Shown here: positions 19,654-28,170 of the stretch, piece by piece | Layout of the letters: every line of letters begins with the position of its first letter | How positions within the stretch are numbered: the stretch's first letter is position 1 | NCBI RefSeq assembly: GCF_900240995.1 | Contig: NZ_LT965954.1 | Coordinates: 124,001-188,000, forward strand | Direction: 5' to 3' | DNA from: Bacillus sp. Marseille-P3661 | Lineage (GTDB): Bacteria > Bacillota > Bacilli > Bacillales > Bacillaceae_J | Length of the DNA: 64,000 nucleotides | The notes under the pieces: model-generated | Told to the model about the DNA's origin: nothing | Database searches by the model: none | What the model saw: only the letters and a program-made list of their open reading frames with translations | Position numbers and translations under genes: made by a program

Positions 19654-20085
19654 TTATTGTACAAGTCGATTTGTAATATATACTTTTTGGACCATACCTT
19701 CTTGAAGAATTTCATTTATTCTCATTTTCAGCAGCTCTTCGACCTCAATTAGTCCTTCTTTGCTCGTAAATTGAGTGGATTTCATCGATGCTAGTTCCTG
19801 TATTAGAATATTATCAACTTGAAAGTCTCGTTTTTGTAACTCTGCTTTTGCTTTTTTGCTATCAGTCTGTATTTTTAATTTAATTACTACATAAGAACCA
19901 TCAATTAAGTTAGTTGTTATTTCTTCAGTATCTATAGACAGCTCTAAAATTTCGTCGATTGTAGGTTCTGGAGGATTACTCTCATTTTTCGTGAAATTAG
20001 TAATGACAAATAAAGCAACTACACCAATTAATGTGATAGTAATTAATATTACGATCATCGTACCTACTAGCTTATTTTTAAACAA
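19654..20085 (-). CDS. fliL: Flagellar basal body-associated protein FliL
   Basis: FliL is a single-pass membrane protein near the stator that supports motor function. The 143-residue protein has one N-terminal membrane helix (about residues 9-29) and an extracytoplasmic FliL domain with DGSYVVIKLKIQTDSKKAKAE-type strands. The start is TTG at 20085, with a GGGAGGGGG site 5 nt upstream, directly after the swrD stop. Confidence 0.93.
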   Translation of the reverse strand: MFKNKLVGTMIVILITITLIGVVALFVITNFTKNESNPPEPTIDEILELSIDTEEITTNLIDGSYVVIKLKIQTDSKKAKAELQKRDFQVDNILIQELASMKSTQFTSKEGLIEVEELLKMRINEILQEGMVQKVYITNRLVQ

Positions 20086-20304
20086 TTAATCCCCCTCCCT
20101 TTTTTGTTTATTTATTGAACCAATGATATTTATGTCTCCGTAAAATTCCTTAATTAAAAGAATAACATCTAGTTCATTTTCTCGCACGACAATTTTTTTA
20201 CCATTCGACAATGTAATCGTTGTGTCAGGAAAAGATTGAAGTTGTTCAATATATAGCGCATTTAAATAAAAGCTCTGACCGTTTAATCGCGTTAGTTTTA
20301 TCAA
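20086..20304 (-). CDS. swrD: SwrD (FlbD family) motility protein
   Basis: SwrD (formerly YlzI, FlbD family) raises flagellar power and supports swarming in B. subtilis. The 72 residues begin [20 protein letters not shown] and contain [16 protein letters not shown], matching the family at normal length. The only plausible start is TTG at 20304, since no in-frame ATG or GTG is nearby. The nearest strong ribosome binding site (GGGAGG) is separated from it by a 26-nt hairpin (see 20311-20336), an unusual layout. Confidence 0.92.
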   Translation of the reverse strand: MIKLTRLNGQSFYLNALYIEQLQSFPDTTITLSNGKKIVVRENELDVILLIKEFYGDINIIGSINKQKREGD

Positions 20305-20310
20305 GTGATT

Positions 20311-20336
20311 TTGGAGCTAAGCGGCTGAGCTTAGCT
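20311..20336 (-). promoter_or_regulatory. Hairpin between ribosome binding site and swrD start
   Basis: Arms GGAGCTAAGC (20311-20320) and GCTTAGCTCC (20327-20336) pair perfectly with a 6-nt loop. No T run follows on the minus strand, so it is not a standard terminator. On the mRNA the order is GGGAGG-TA, hairpin, AAAATCAC, TTG. Looping out the hairpin brings the GGGAGG to about 10 nt from the start codon, which suggests a translation-start hairpin. Confidence 0.6.
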
Positions 20337-20350
20337 CCTACCTCCCAACT

Positions 20351-21304
20351 TTATCGTTTCAGATTTACCAATTCCTGTAAAATTTCATCTGAAGTTGTGA
20401 TGATTTTTGTATTGGCTTGGAAACCCCTTTGGGCAACGATCATTTCAGCAAATTCCTCTGATAAATCTACGTTTGACATTTCAACGGCTCCGGATAGAAC
20501 TGTAGCTGTGCCGTTAGTTCCGGGCGCTAACATTTCCACTAATTGGATGCCTTCTGTATCATCTGTATCAAGTACACCAGAGTTAGTTGTTTCTTTATAT
20601 AAGTTCTCCCCAACTTTTTCTAATCCACTGTTATTAGCAAATTTTGCAAGTCTAATTTGTCCGGCAACACTTAATGTTCCATTTGCATCCACAAACGAAA
20701 CAGTTCCATCTCCACCAATACTATAACTTTGCGCATCTGTTGGGATTTGTATCAACCCAGGTTCTCCACTTAATACCCAAGGTGTACCTGATGGTGCTTT
20801 AGTTGCAGCTTCACCGATTAAATACATACCATCGCCGTTAACTAAATATCCATCTTTATCAAAGTAGATATTTCCTAATCTTGTATAATTAATAGACATA
20901 TCTGTTTCAATGCTTTCACCAACAAGTTGGTTTCCATCAGTTGTGTCGATTGATGGATCAGGATTAAATTCACTTGTATCATTAATAGTTCCGACAATAA
21001 AATATCCATCTCCGTTTAACGCTAAGTCCAACGCTCTACCCGTAGTTTGGGTACTTCCTGGTGTATGAATAGTATCAATCGTTGCAAGTTGTGTACCTAA
21101 TCCGATTGACTTTGGGTTAATACCACCTCTTGTTGCACTTGACCCACTTGCTCCAGCTATTTGTTGGCTAAATAAATCTTTAAACACAACTCTTCCTTTT
21201 TTAAATCCATACGTATTTACGTTAGCGATGTTATTACCAATAACATCCAACTTAGTTTGGAAGTTTTTAAGACCTGATATTCCTGAATACATTGAACGTA
21301 ACAT
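20351..21304 (-). CDS. flgE: Flagellar hook protein FlgE
   Basis: FlgE builds the hook joining rod and filament. The 317-residue protein has the conserved N-terminal rod/hook motif (MLRSMYSGISGLKNFQTKLD, then IGNNIANVNTYGFKK). A variable central domain follows (about residues 90-240), and the C-terminal motif FAEMIVAQRGFQANTKIIT. It is longer than the 264-residue B. subtilis hook protein, the extra length being in the middle domain. It follows flgD and the TIGR02530-type gene, which fits hook assembly; FlgG-type rod proteins share the ends but not this position. Confidence 0.93.
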   Translation of the reverse strand: MLRSMYSGISGLKNFQTKLDVIGNNIANVNTYGFKKGRVVFKDLFSQQIAGASGSSATRGGINPKSIGLGTQLATIDTIHTPGSTQTTGRALDLALNGDGYFIVGTINDTSEFNPDPSIDTTDGNQLVGESIETDMSINYTRLGNIYFDKDGYLVNGDGMYLIGEAATKAPSGTPWVLSGEPGLIQIPTDAQSYSIGGDGTVSFVDANGTLSVAGQIRLAKFANNSGLEKVGENLYKETTNSGVLDTDDTEGIQLVEMLAPGTNGTATVLSGAVEMSNVDLSEEFAEMIVAQRGFQANTKIITTSDEILQELVNLKR

Positions 21305-21391
21305 TTATATTCGCTCCCTTTAATATATAATTCGTTGCATCTGTCGGTCAGCAACGTAATCGAGCTTCCTTACGGTCCAGCTCTTAAATCT

Positions 21392-21769
21392 TTAGATTAG
21401 AATCGTTCCATTTATATTGGTAAATATCTGTTCAGCTGCCTCATTGCGGTCCATCGCTGTGATCACCGTATTATTTTTTGCACTAACGATTAGCGCAGCT
21501 TGTTCTGTTACAACAAGAGAGTCATGAACTCCTTTTATCCTGGCTTCATTAACTTTTTTCTCAATCTTGGTCCAAAGCTCTGGATCAATTTTAATATTTC
21601 TTTCATTTAGGCGTTTTTCTGCATGTTTACTAATTTTTAACGTAGAACTATCTATATTATTTAATAACTCTTTAAAGGATGACCCCGTATTTACCTTTGG
21701 TTGATTTCCATGTTGTTTTTTTATGTGTGAGAGTGGATGGTAGTTTGATTGATGTATACGAAAATCCAC
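21392..21769 (-). CDS. Flagellar operon protein, TIGR02530 family
   Basis: This is a small soluble protein that accompanies flgD and flgE in Firmicute flagellar operons; its role is not firmly known. The 125 residues contain the family segment ISKHAEKRLNERNIKIDPE and end with DSLVVTEQAALIVSAKNNTV and NINGTILI. No membrane segment is present. Given its fixed place next to the hook cap and hook genes, a role in hook assembly is a reasonable inference. Confidence 0.85.
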   Translation of the reverse strand: MDFRIHQSNYHPLSHIKKQHGNQPKVNTGSSFKELLNNIDSSTLKISKHAEKRLNERNIKIDPELWTKIEKKVNEARIKGVHDSLVVTEQAALIVSAKNNTVITAMDRNEAAEQIFTNINGTILI

Positions 21770-21807
21770 GATTCCACCACCTATTTAATTATAAGTTCAT
21801 ATTAATA

Positions 21808-22467
21808 CTATTGATTCGTCACTTTGTTTATTTGATTACCGTTGACCAAAGTCCCGTTAGCTAATTCATATATTATGCTGCCATTCTTGGTTTGAACAGA
21901 TCTAACTACAGACTCTTCTACCATATTATCATCATTAAGCCAAGAGACCATTTTTCCGATCATTTGGCTAGCTATCGCTAGCTGATTTTCATATGATGTT
22001 TCAGGCTGATTTTTCACTTTCTTAATTTCATCCTGATAAATAACTTTCCCATCAGTCAGATGAATTTCAACCATGTCCTTATTATTAACAATTGACTCTA
22101 TTATTCCTTTTCCAGATTCAATGGTTGGTTCTAATTCCTTTCCATTATCATCTGTATTTTCCGTTACGGTCTCCCAGTCAATCTCTTTCCCAATCCAACC
22201 TACATAAGAGCTTAGTGCGTTACTTTTTTGAAAGTCAATAAATTTCTCGAGTGAAGAAGCCATTTTAGTAGTCTGCTCCAATGATGTAAATTGTGCCATC
22301 TGTGCAATAAATTCTTTATCTTCCATTGGGTTTAGTGGATCTTGGTTTTGCAATTGGACCATTAATATTTTTAAAAACTCATCTTTTCCCAATGAATTTG
22401 ATGGAGTATTTCTATGTGTTTGCTTATAGTTTTCTAAAAATAGACTTGAATCAATTGTATTAGTCAT
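21808..22467 (-). CDS. flgD: Hook assembly (cap) protein FlgD
   Basis: FlgD caps the growing hook and is needed for FlgE polymerisation. The 219-residue protein has the conserved N-terminal motif LGKDEFLKILMVQLQNQDP, then MEDKEFIAQMAQFTSLEQ, typical of FlgD. The C-terminal part (about residues 80-219) is variable and ends GSIIYELANGTLVNGNQINK. It lies between fliK and the TIGR02530-type gene. Confidence 0.95.
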   Translation of the reverse strand: MTNTIDSSLFLENYKQTHRNTPSNSLGKDEFLKILMVQLQNQDPLNPMEDKEFIAQMAQFTSLEQTTKMASSLEKFIDFQKSNALSSYVGWIGKEIDWETVTENTDDNGKELEPTIESGKGIIESIVNNKDMVEIHLTDGKVIYQDEIKKVKNQPETSYENQLAIASQMIGKMVSWLNDDNMVEESVVRSVQTKNGSIIYELANGTLVNGNQINKVTNQ

Positions 22468-22485
22468 TATTTTGTCACCTCGTCC

Positions 22486-23856
22486 CTATATCATCATATT
22501 GAATAATTCTTCTTGGAACGAATTTGAATTTGAAGAATCATCTTTGAGATTATCCGTGTCTTGTTGTTTTTGTTTTGATTCATGCTGTTGGCTATCTTCC
22601 TTATTACTTCCCTTAAATTGGCTATCTCCTTGATATTGGATATCAAACTTCTCAACACTAATGTTTTGTGTTGAAAACACATGTCTTAGTGAATTGAGAT
22701 TAGATTCGATCACCTCTTTGGCAGTAGCTGAAGAAGCAATAATACGAGCCACCATTTCACCATTTGTTTCTGATAGCTTAATAGTTAATGAACCTAAATG
22801 GGCCGGATTTAATTTGATCAGCAATTGATTTGTACCATTTATAGATGTTGTAAGTTTACTTTGACTCATAATGTTTTTTAGTTGCTTTAAAATCTGATCT
22901 TCCGGCAGTGTAGAACCTGTTCCCGGTTGTTGCACAGTTAATACATACTGCTGTATACGATTTACAGAACCGCCATCTTTTACGGAATTAGTTAATAATT
23001 GATCGAATATATCTACATCAACTGTTTGTTTAGAGTGAGCGCTTTGATTTAAATTTGTTATCTTATCAACAGGAGCATGTGGATCGTTGTTTGATGCTCT
23101 ATTGTTGCTCTCAGCTGAACTGCTGTATAACACATTCTGAATAGCCTGTCTAATCTCCGTATTGCTCTGTTGAATTGGTTGGTCAGCAATCATAGGAATT
23201 TTATTTTTTCCTAATTCAGTAGAACTTTTTTTCTCAATTAATGGTACAAGTTCTTTCAGAAATGTTGAAACATTAACCGGATTACTTGTTAAGTGAACAC
23301 CTAGTTTGTCATTTATTAGATTTTGTATTACTTTTACAATTTCTTTTTGTTCAAATTGTTCGGGAAATTGACCTTTCTTATCGAGTTGATAAGCCGTAAT
23401 CAATAATAAACCAAGTTGTTCTAAACTGCCTTTTTCTGTTTGGGATAATAATCCCTCAAAAGAACTGCCTGTTTGGATAAATTCTGTTAAAAGCTGCTGT
23501 AAAGTCAGGGGAATTTGATTGAATAACCCAAGTAAGTCTGCGTCTTGTAGCAACTCTGGATCTATAAAGCCTTCTAGCATAGGCAACGTTTCAAATAACT
23601 GATCAAAAGCTGATAGCAATTCATCCCATTTAATTTCTATATCACTAACAGGTACCATTTCGGTAGCTGTTAAGGATGAACCCTCTAAATCATTTTGTTT
23701 TGCTTTTTCAACGATTGAAGATCCATGTATCACACTATCTAAAAGTTGACTAAACTCATTTGAGTCCGCTTTGACTTTCTGATTGTGTAACATATTTCCA
23801 ATTTTGTTCACCTTTGAACTAGTTGAAGCTGTTGCTAGTAATTGTACCGCATTCAT
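22486..23856 (-). CDS. fliK: Flagellar hook-length control protein FliK
   Basis: FliK measures the hook and triggers the FlhB specificity switch. The 456-residue protein has a long low-complexity N-terminal/central part and the conserved C-terminal switch domain: LLIKLNPAHLGSLTIKLSET, followed by VEKFDIQYQG. Its tail is a Gln/Asp/Asn-rich region. The ATG at 23856 is chosen because AGGAGG lies 8 nt upstream; the GTG at 23865 is inside that site. It follows the ylxF-type gene as in B. subtilis. Confidence 0.92.
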   Translation of the reverse strand: MNAVQLLATASTSSKVNKIGNMLHNQKVKADSNEFSQLLDSVIHGSSIVEKAKQNDLEGSSLTATEMVPVSDIEIKWDELLSAFDQLFETLPMLEGFIDPELLQDADLLGLFNQIPLTLQQLLTEFIQTGSSFEGLLSQTEKGSLEQLGLLLITAYQLDKKGQFPEQFEQKEIVKVIQNLINDKLGVHLTSNPVNVSTFLKELVPLIEKKSSTELGKNKIPMIADQPIQQSNTEIRQAIQNVLYSSSAESNNRASNNDPHAPVDKITNLNQSAHSKQTVDVDIFDQLLTNSVKDGGSVNRIQQYVLTVQQPGTGSTLPEDQILKQLKNIMSQSKLTTSINGTNQLLIKLNPAHLGSLTIKLSETNGEMVARIIASSATAKEVIESNLNSLRHVFSTQNISVEKFDIQYQGDSQFKGSNKEDSQQHESKQKQQDTDNLKDDSSNSNSFQEELFNMMI

Positions 23857-23888
23857 TTTTCTCACCTCCTTTCAAAGTAGCCTGTGAG

Positions 23889-24572
23889 CTAATTTGGTGT
23901 GTCCAAATTCCCTGTGGTTTTAGTAGTCGCTAATTCCTTTTGTTCATTATCTGTATTTTCTGTTTCATTTTTTATTAAAACAGTTAATTCTGCTGCTTTT
24001 ACAGGGTCCATTTTTTCAAGCACAGCCGCCCTTGACTCATTGTTCATATTTACTAGGATATCTAATACTTCAATAGTAGGCATTTCCGAAAGGATCGCGG
24101 CAGCTTTTTTTGATGACATTGTTTCATATAATGCCGCAACCTCTTCTAGCTTAATAGAAATATTTTTTTTAGACTCCTTCAGCAGTTGAATTTCACTTGT
24201 CATCTCTTCAATTCTCTGCTGCGATGCAGTTAGTTCTTTTTGTTTTGTCTCTACATCAGCTTGCAGCTTATCTATTTCTATCTTTTGATCCTCAATTGTT
24301 GCTTTTAGATTAACTACTGTTTCTTCTATCTCTATTTCTGAGGTGGATGAGTCTACCATTTTAGAAACTAATGGGATTTTATTGCTATACTTATCTGCCA
24401 TATCAAATACGTTCAAACCAGAAATAGTGAGCACCACTAAGATTACTGCAATTGAAAAAAGAAAGGGAATTATGATAACAAAAATAAACCATTGTAATTT
24501 ACTATAACTTTTTTTTTCGTCAAGATCTTTTTGTGTAGCATCAATGCTATTAGATTGTAAGTTTTTACTCAT
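23889..24572 (-). CDS. ylxF: YlxF/MotE-like membrane protein
   Basis: This protein sits in the flagellar ATPase gene group. The 227 residues have one membrane helix (about 28-55), a coiled coil (about 80-135) and a C-terminal MgtE-N-like helical domain (MSSKKAAAILSEMPTIEVLD, then AAVLEKMDPVKAAEL). This layout matches YlxF/MotE, a chaperone-like protein of motility in other bacteria. Its start overlaps the fliJ stop by 4 nt. The function in this organism is inferred from family and place. Confidence 0.85.
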   Translation of the reverse strand: MSKNLQSNSIDATQKDLDEKKSYSKLQWFIFVIIIPFLFSIAVILVVLTISGLNVFDMADKYSNKIPLVSKMVDSSTSEIEIEETVVNLKATIEDQKIEIDKLQADVETKQKELTASQQRIEEMTSEIQLLKESKKNISIKLEEVAALYETMSSKKAAAILSEMPTIEVLDILVNMNNESRAAVLEKMDPVKAAELTVLIKNETENTDNEQKELATTKTTGNLDTPN

Positions 24573-25024
24573 GAAAACACCTTACTTCCTCGGTTCATAA
24601 ACTGCTGAATCGAGATTTCATCCATTAATTTGCCTTCTTCTAATTGTTGTTGTTCTCTGAAAGTTTGTATGGCATTTTTCTTCAGCTTTTCATACTTTTT
24701 TACTTCAATATTTTTCTCGACCAATACCTTTTCTTTTAACTCCATTTCCTGCCGAGCCAGTATAACAAGCTGCTGTTGTTGGCTGATTGACTGTTCTATA
24801 AAATGGATCGAACGGTGAAGTTGTTGAATTTGCTGGATGTTTAAACCTGATTTAATTTTTAATTGCTGAAATTCTTCCATTTCTTCTTTATGTTTCAAAA
24901 ACTCATAAAGCTTAGTTGCTACCAATTCAAACTTTTTAACGGCATCATTATATTCGCCCAATACTTTATCTTTTTCATTTTCTTTAATTGATAAAACTTT
25001 TTGCAATTTATATTGAAACACCAT
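24569..25024 (-). CDS. fliJ: Flagellar export protein FliJ
   Basis: FliJ is the small coiled-coil stalk of the export ATPase that contacts FlhA. The 151 residues are almost entirely alpha-helical and charged, beginning MVFQYKLQKVLSIKENEKDK, with heptad-like spacing through residues 20-140. It lies 2 nt after fliI. Confidence 0.92.
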   Translation of the reverse strand: MVFQYKLQKVLSIKENEKDKVLGEYNDAVKKFELVATKLYEFLKHKEEMEEFQQLKIKSGLNIQQIQQLHRSIHFIEQSISQQQQLVILARQEMELKEKVLVEKNIEVKKYEKLKKNAIQTFREQQQLEEGKLMDEISIQQFMNRGSKVFS

Positions 25025-25026
25025 AT

Positions 25027-26346
25027 CTAGTCACCTTTTTCTATTAGTTTTATTAACATGGATATGGATTGTACTTTTTTCATATTTTCAGATGTTTCTT
25101 GCTTTAAGAATGAAATGATTTTAGGATAGAAACGGATCGCTTCGTCGATCTCTCTTGAGGATCCGCGTTTGTATGCACCAATATTAATCAGATCCTCAGA
25201 ATCTTGGTAAGTTGCTAATAAGTCTCTTAGTCGTTCAGCCGCTTTCCTATGTTCTGAAGCCACGATATTATTCATTACACGACTTACGCTTTTTAAGACA
25301 TTTATAGCTGGATAATGACCTTTATTAGCTAACGCGCGATCCAACACATAGTGGCCATCAAGTATACCTCTTACTGCATCTGCTATAGGTTCATTCATAT
25401 CATCACCATCGACTAATACCGTATAAAACGCTGTAATTGACCCCAAATGATTAGTACCTGTACGCTCCAAGAGCTTTGGTAAGATCGAGAATACCGAGGG
25501 TGTATAACCTTTAGTCGTCGGGGGTTCACCAACAGCTAACCCTACTTCACGCTGCGCCATCGCGACGCGGGTCACGGAGTCCATCATTAACATTACATTG
25601 TAACCTTGATCACGATAGTATTCTGCGATAGCTGTGGCAGTATATGCACCTTTAATTCGCATTAAAGCAGGTTGATCTGATGTTGCGACCACTACTACAG
25701 ACCGTTTCAAACCTTCTTCACCTAAATCTCTTTCAATAAACTCCCTAACCTCACGACCTCGCTCACCTATTAAAGCAATTACATTTATATCAGCTTCCGT
25801 ATTACGCGCAATCATTCCTAATAACGTACTCTTCCCAACACCACTACCAGCAAATATCCCAATTCGCTGTCCTCTTCCAACCGTTAGTAAGCTATCGATG
25901 ACACGTACACCAACCTGGATTTCATCAACAATCGGTGGCCGTTTCATCGGATTTGGTGGGTCTTGCTCAGTCGGAACAGATGTTAATCCTTTAGGTAATG
26001 GTGTTTCATCTAATGGATATCCTAGTGAATCAACAACTTTCCCTATTAATCCCGCTCCTACTTTTACGTGTAGAGATTCACCAGTTGCTTCAACAAGACA
26101 TCCTGAAGAAATATCTTGCACATCTGTATATGGCATCAAGATCACAAATTCATCTCTAAAACCAACTACTTCAGTTCGAATCGTTTTTTTTCTTTTATTG
26201 CCTACATGGATTAGACAGACATCACCAATCGACGCCTCAGGTCCACGTGATTCAATCATCAAACCAATTACCCTATTAACACGCCCGTATCGTTTAAAGG
26301 TATCAATCGAATCAATTCTATCTAGGAGATTAACGGCTTTCATCAT
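25027..26346 (-). CDS. fliI: Flagellar export ATPase FliI
   Basis: FliI is the hexameric ATPase of the flagellar type III system, related to F1-beta. The 439 residues contain Walker A FAGSGVGKSTLLGMIAR (about 165-180), the conserved GERGREVREF, and Walker B VMLMMDSVTRVAMAQRE. The start at 26346 (or the next ATG at 26343) has AGGAGG 6 nt upstream; an ATG at 26352 abuts that site. It overlaps the end of fliH. Confidence 0.97.
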   Translation of the reverse strand: MMKAVNLLDRIDSIDTFKRYGRVNRVIGLMIESRGPEASIGDVCLIHVGNKRKKTIRTEVVGFRDEFVILMPYTDVQDISSGCLVEATGESLHVKVGAGLIGKVVDSLGYPLDETPLPKGLTSVPTEQDPPNPMKRPPIVDEIQVGVRVIDSLLTVGRGQRIGIFAGSGVGKSTLLGMIARNTEADINVIALIGERGREVREFIERDLGEEGLKRSVVVVATSDQPALMRIKGAYTATAIAEYYRDQGYNVMLMMDSVTRVAMAQREVGLAVGEPPTTKGYTPSVFSILPKLLERTGTNHLGSITAFYTVLVDGDDMNEPIADAVRGILDGHYVLDRALANKGHYPAINVLKSVSRVMNNIVASEHRKAAERLRDLLATYQDSEDLINIGAYKRGSSREIDEAIRFYPKIISFLKQETSENMKKVQSISMLIKLIEKGD

Positions 26347-27151
26347 CCCCATCCTCCTCTAAAAGCTGGAGCAATTTTATTTTCATCTCATTCAACTGAT
26401 TATCAATGCTTGCATCTATTCTTCCAAAAGATGATTCAATAATACAGCTAGTCTGTCCAAGCTCATCGTCTGGATAAATATAAAGTTCTGTTAACGGATT
26501 TGTAAATAATGCTCGTATCTCAGCTTTCTGTGAAACTACTAAATCATAGTAAGCTGGATGGACATGTATCTGAATATTTTGGTGCTCTTTTACTTCCTTA
26601 ATAACGCGTTTTACTAAATTTAAGAAGGCATCCGGGTTAAGATCAAGTGTAAAGCCCATAATCTTTTCAGCCGTTTTTAAGCCTAGGTGAAGTATGGTCA
26701 TTTCCGATAGTTCAATATTTTTTTGATAATCATCTTTTGCGACCAACACCGTTTGCTGCGCCTCTGCAATTGCCCCTTTGTATTCGCTATATCCGTCCTG
26801 TTTTCCAATTTCAAAACCTTGTGCAAATCCTTCTTGCTTCGCTTGTTCAATCCAGTGTTCTTTTTCAACGTCCCACGATTGTCTCTCGAGCTCAATTTGA
26901 TGTAGCATTTCATTATATTTTTCCTGCGCTTGCTGAATAATAGTTGAAGCCTTTTGTTCTGCTTCAGCAACTATTCTTGCAGCTTCCATCTCAACTTCCT
27001 TAATATCCATTTTAGGTTTCTCAAGGTGATCATCGAATTCATTATTATGTTCTAACATATCATTCTGCTGGAATGCCAACGGTTTTAGAGTAATGATTCT
27101 TTTGTTTTCAGCATCACCTTGCGTGAAGTTTGCTTTGATAACCCTAGACAA
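26330..27151 (-). CDS. fliH: Flagellar export regulator FliH
   Basis: FliH binds FliI and links the ATPase to the C ring. The 273-residue protein has a charged coiled-coil N-terminal half, including the ARIVAEAEQKASTIIQQA pattern of peripheral stalk proteins, and a C-terminal domain ending with LGQTSCIIESSFGRIDASID. The TTG at 27151 gives MSRVIKANF and has GGAGGAG 9 nt upstream. An ATG at 27160 lies too close to that site but cannot be excluded. It overlaps fliG. Confidence 0.9.
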   Translation of the reverse strand: MSRVIKANFTQGDAENKRIITLKPLAFQQNDMLEHNNEFDDHLEKPKMDIKEVEMEAARIVAEAEQKASTIIQQAQEKYNEMLHQIELERQSWDVEKEHWIEQAKQEGFAQGFEIGKQDGYSEYKGAIAEAQQTVLVAKDDYQKNIELSEMTILHLGLKTAEKIMGFTLDLNPDAFLNLVKRVIKEVKEHQNIQIHVHPAYYDLVVSQKAEIRALFTNPLTELYIYPDDELGQTSCIIESSFGRIDASIDNQLNEMKIKLLQLLEEDGDDESR

Positions 27152-28157
27152 TAATATCATCTCCTCCACCACGAGCAACGACTATTTCACCGGCTTCCTC
27201 TAATCTCCTAATCGTTGCTACAATACGTGTTTGAGACTCCTCTACATCACGTAGACGAACAGGACCCATAAATTCCATTTCTTCTTTAAATGTATCAGCC
27301 ATACGTTTTGACATATTTTTAAACACAATATCCTTAACTTCTTCACTTGCAACCTTCAAAGCTAGCATTAAATCTTCATTTTCGCAATCACGGATTACAC
27401 GTTGGATAGCGCGATTATCAAGAGTAACAATATCTTCAAATACAAACATTCTCTTTTTAATTTCTTCTGCAAGTTCTGGATCTTGAATTTCAAGTGCATC
27501 TAGAATTGTTCGTTCAGTACTTCGATCGACTCCATTTAATACTTCCACTACAGCCTCAATACCACCAGTTTGGGTATAATCTTGTGTCACTGTTGCAGAT
27601 AATTTCCGCTCGAGGATTTGTTCAACTTCATTAATAACCTCTGGTGAGGTACTATCCATTAAAGCAATCCTTCTTGCTATGTCGGCTTGTAACTCTTGTG
27701 GTAATTCTGAGAGTATTTGTCCTGCCTTTTCTGGATCAAGATAAGATAAAATTAATGCAATCGTCTGTGGATGTTCATTTTGGATAAAGTTTAGAATTTG
27801 GCTAGGATCGGCTTTTCTTGCAAAGTCAAATGGTTTAACCTGTAATGAAGAAGTTAACCGATTAATAATCGATGCAGCCTGTTCCGAACCTAATGCTTTT
27901 TCCAATACAGTTTTAGCGTAACCAATTCCACCTTGCGAGATGTATTCCTGAGCTAACGCTATTTGATGAAATTGTTCGAGAATATCTTCTTTTTGTTTAT
28001 TTTCAACCTTCTTAACACTCGATATCTCTAATGTCAGCTTCTCTATCTCTTCCTCTGACAAATGCTTGTACACTTGTGCAGAAACTTCCGGTCCAAGAGA
28101 AATAAGCAGTATTGCAGCTTTTTGTCTGCCGGATAATTCATCTGAATTTTTTGGCAT
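27144..28157 (-). CDS. fliG: Flagellar switch/rotor protein FliG
   Basis: FliG is the C-ring protein that meets the stator and generates torque. The 337 residues show the N-terminal FliF-binding domain (SGRQKAAILLISLGPEVSAQ), the middle domain with the EHPQTIALILSYLDPEKAG motif, and a C-terminal torque helix with charged residues around KRMADTFKEEMEFMGPVRLR. Length is normal. It lies 13 nt after fliF and overlaps fliH. Confidence 0.97.
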   Translation of the reverse strand: MPKNSDELSGRQKAAILLISLGPEVSAQVYKHLSEEEIEKLTLEISSVKKVENKQKEDILEQFHQIALAQEYISQGGIGYAKTVLEKALGSEQAASIINRLTSSLQVKPFDFARKADPSQILNFIQNEHPQTIALILSYLDPEKAGQILSELPQELQADIARRIALMDSTSPEVINEVEQILERKLSATVTQDYTQTGGIEAVVEVLNGVDRSTERTILDALEIQDPELAEEIKKRMFVFEDIVTLDNRAIQRVIRDCENEDLMLALKVASEEVKDIVFKNMSKRMADTFKEEMEFMGPVRLRDVEESQTRIVATIRRLEEAGEIVVARGGGDDIIV

Positions 28158-28170
28158 GTTCTACTTCCCC

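Noticed and set aside
21305-21391. Regulatory hairpin upstream of flgE (GAGCT...AGCTC)
   Set aside because: Only 5 bp pair across a 12-nt loop without T run; too weak to list as a feature.
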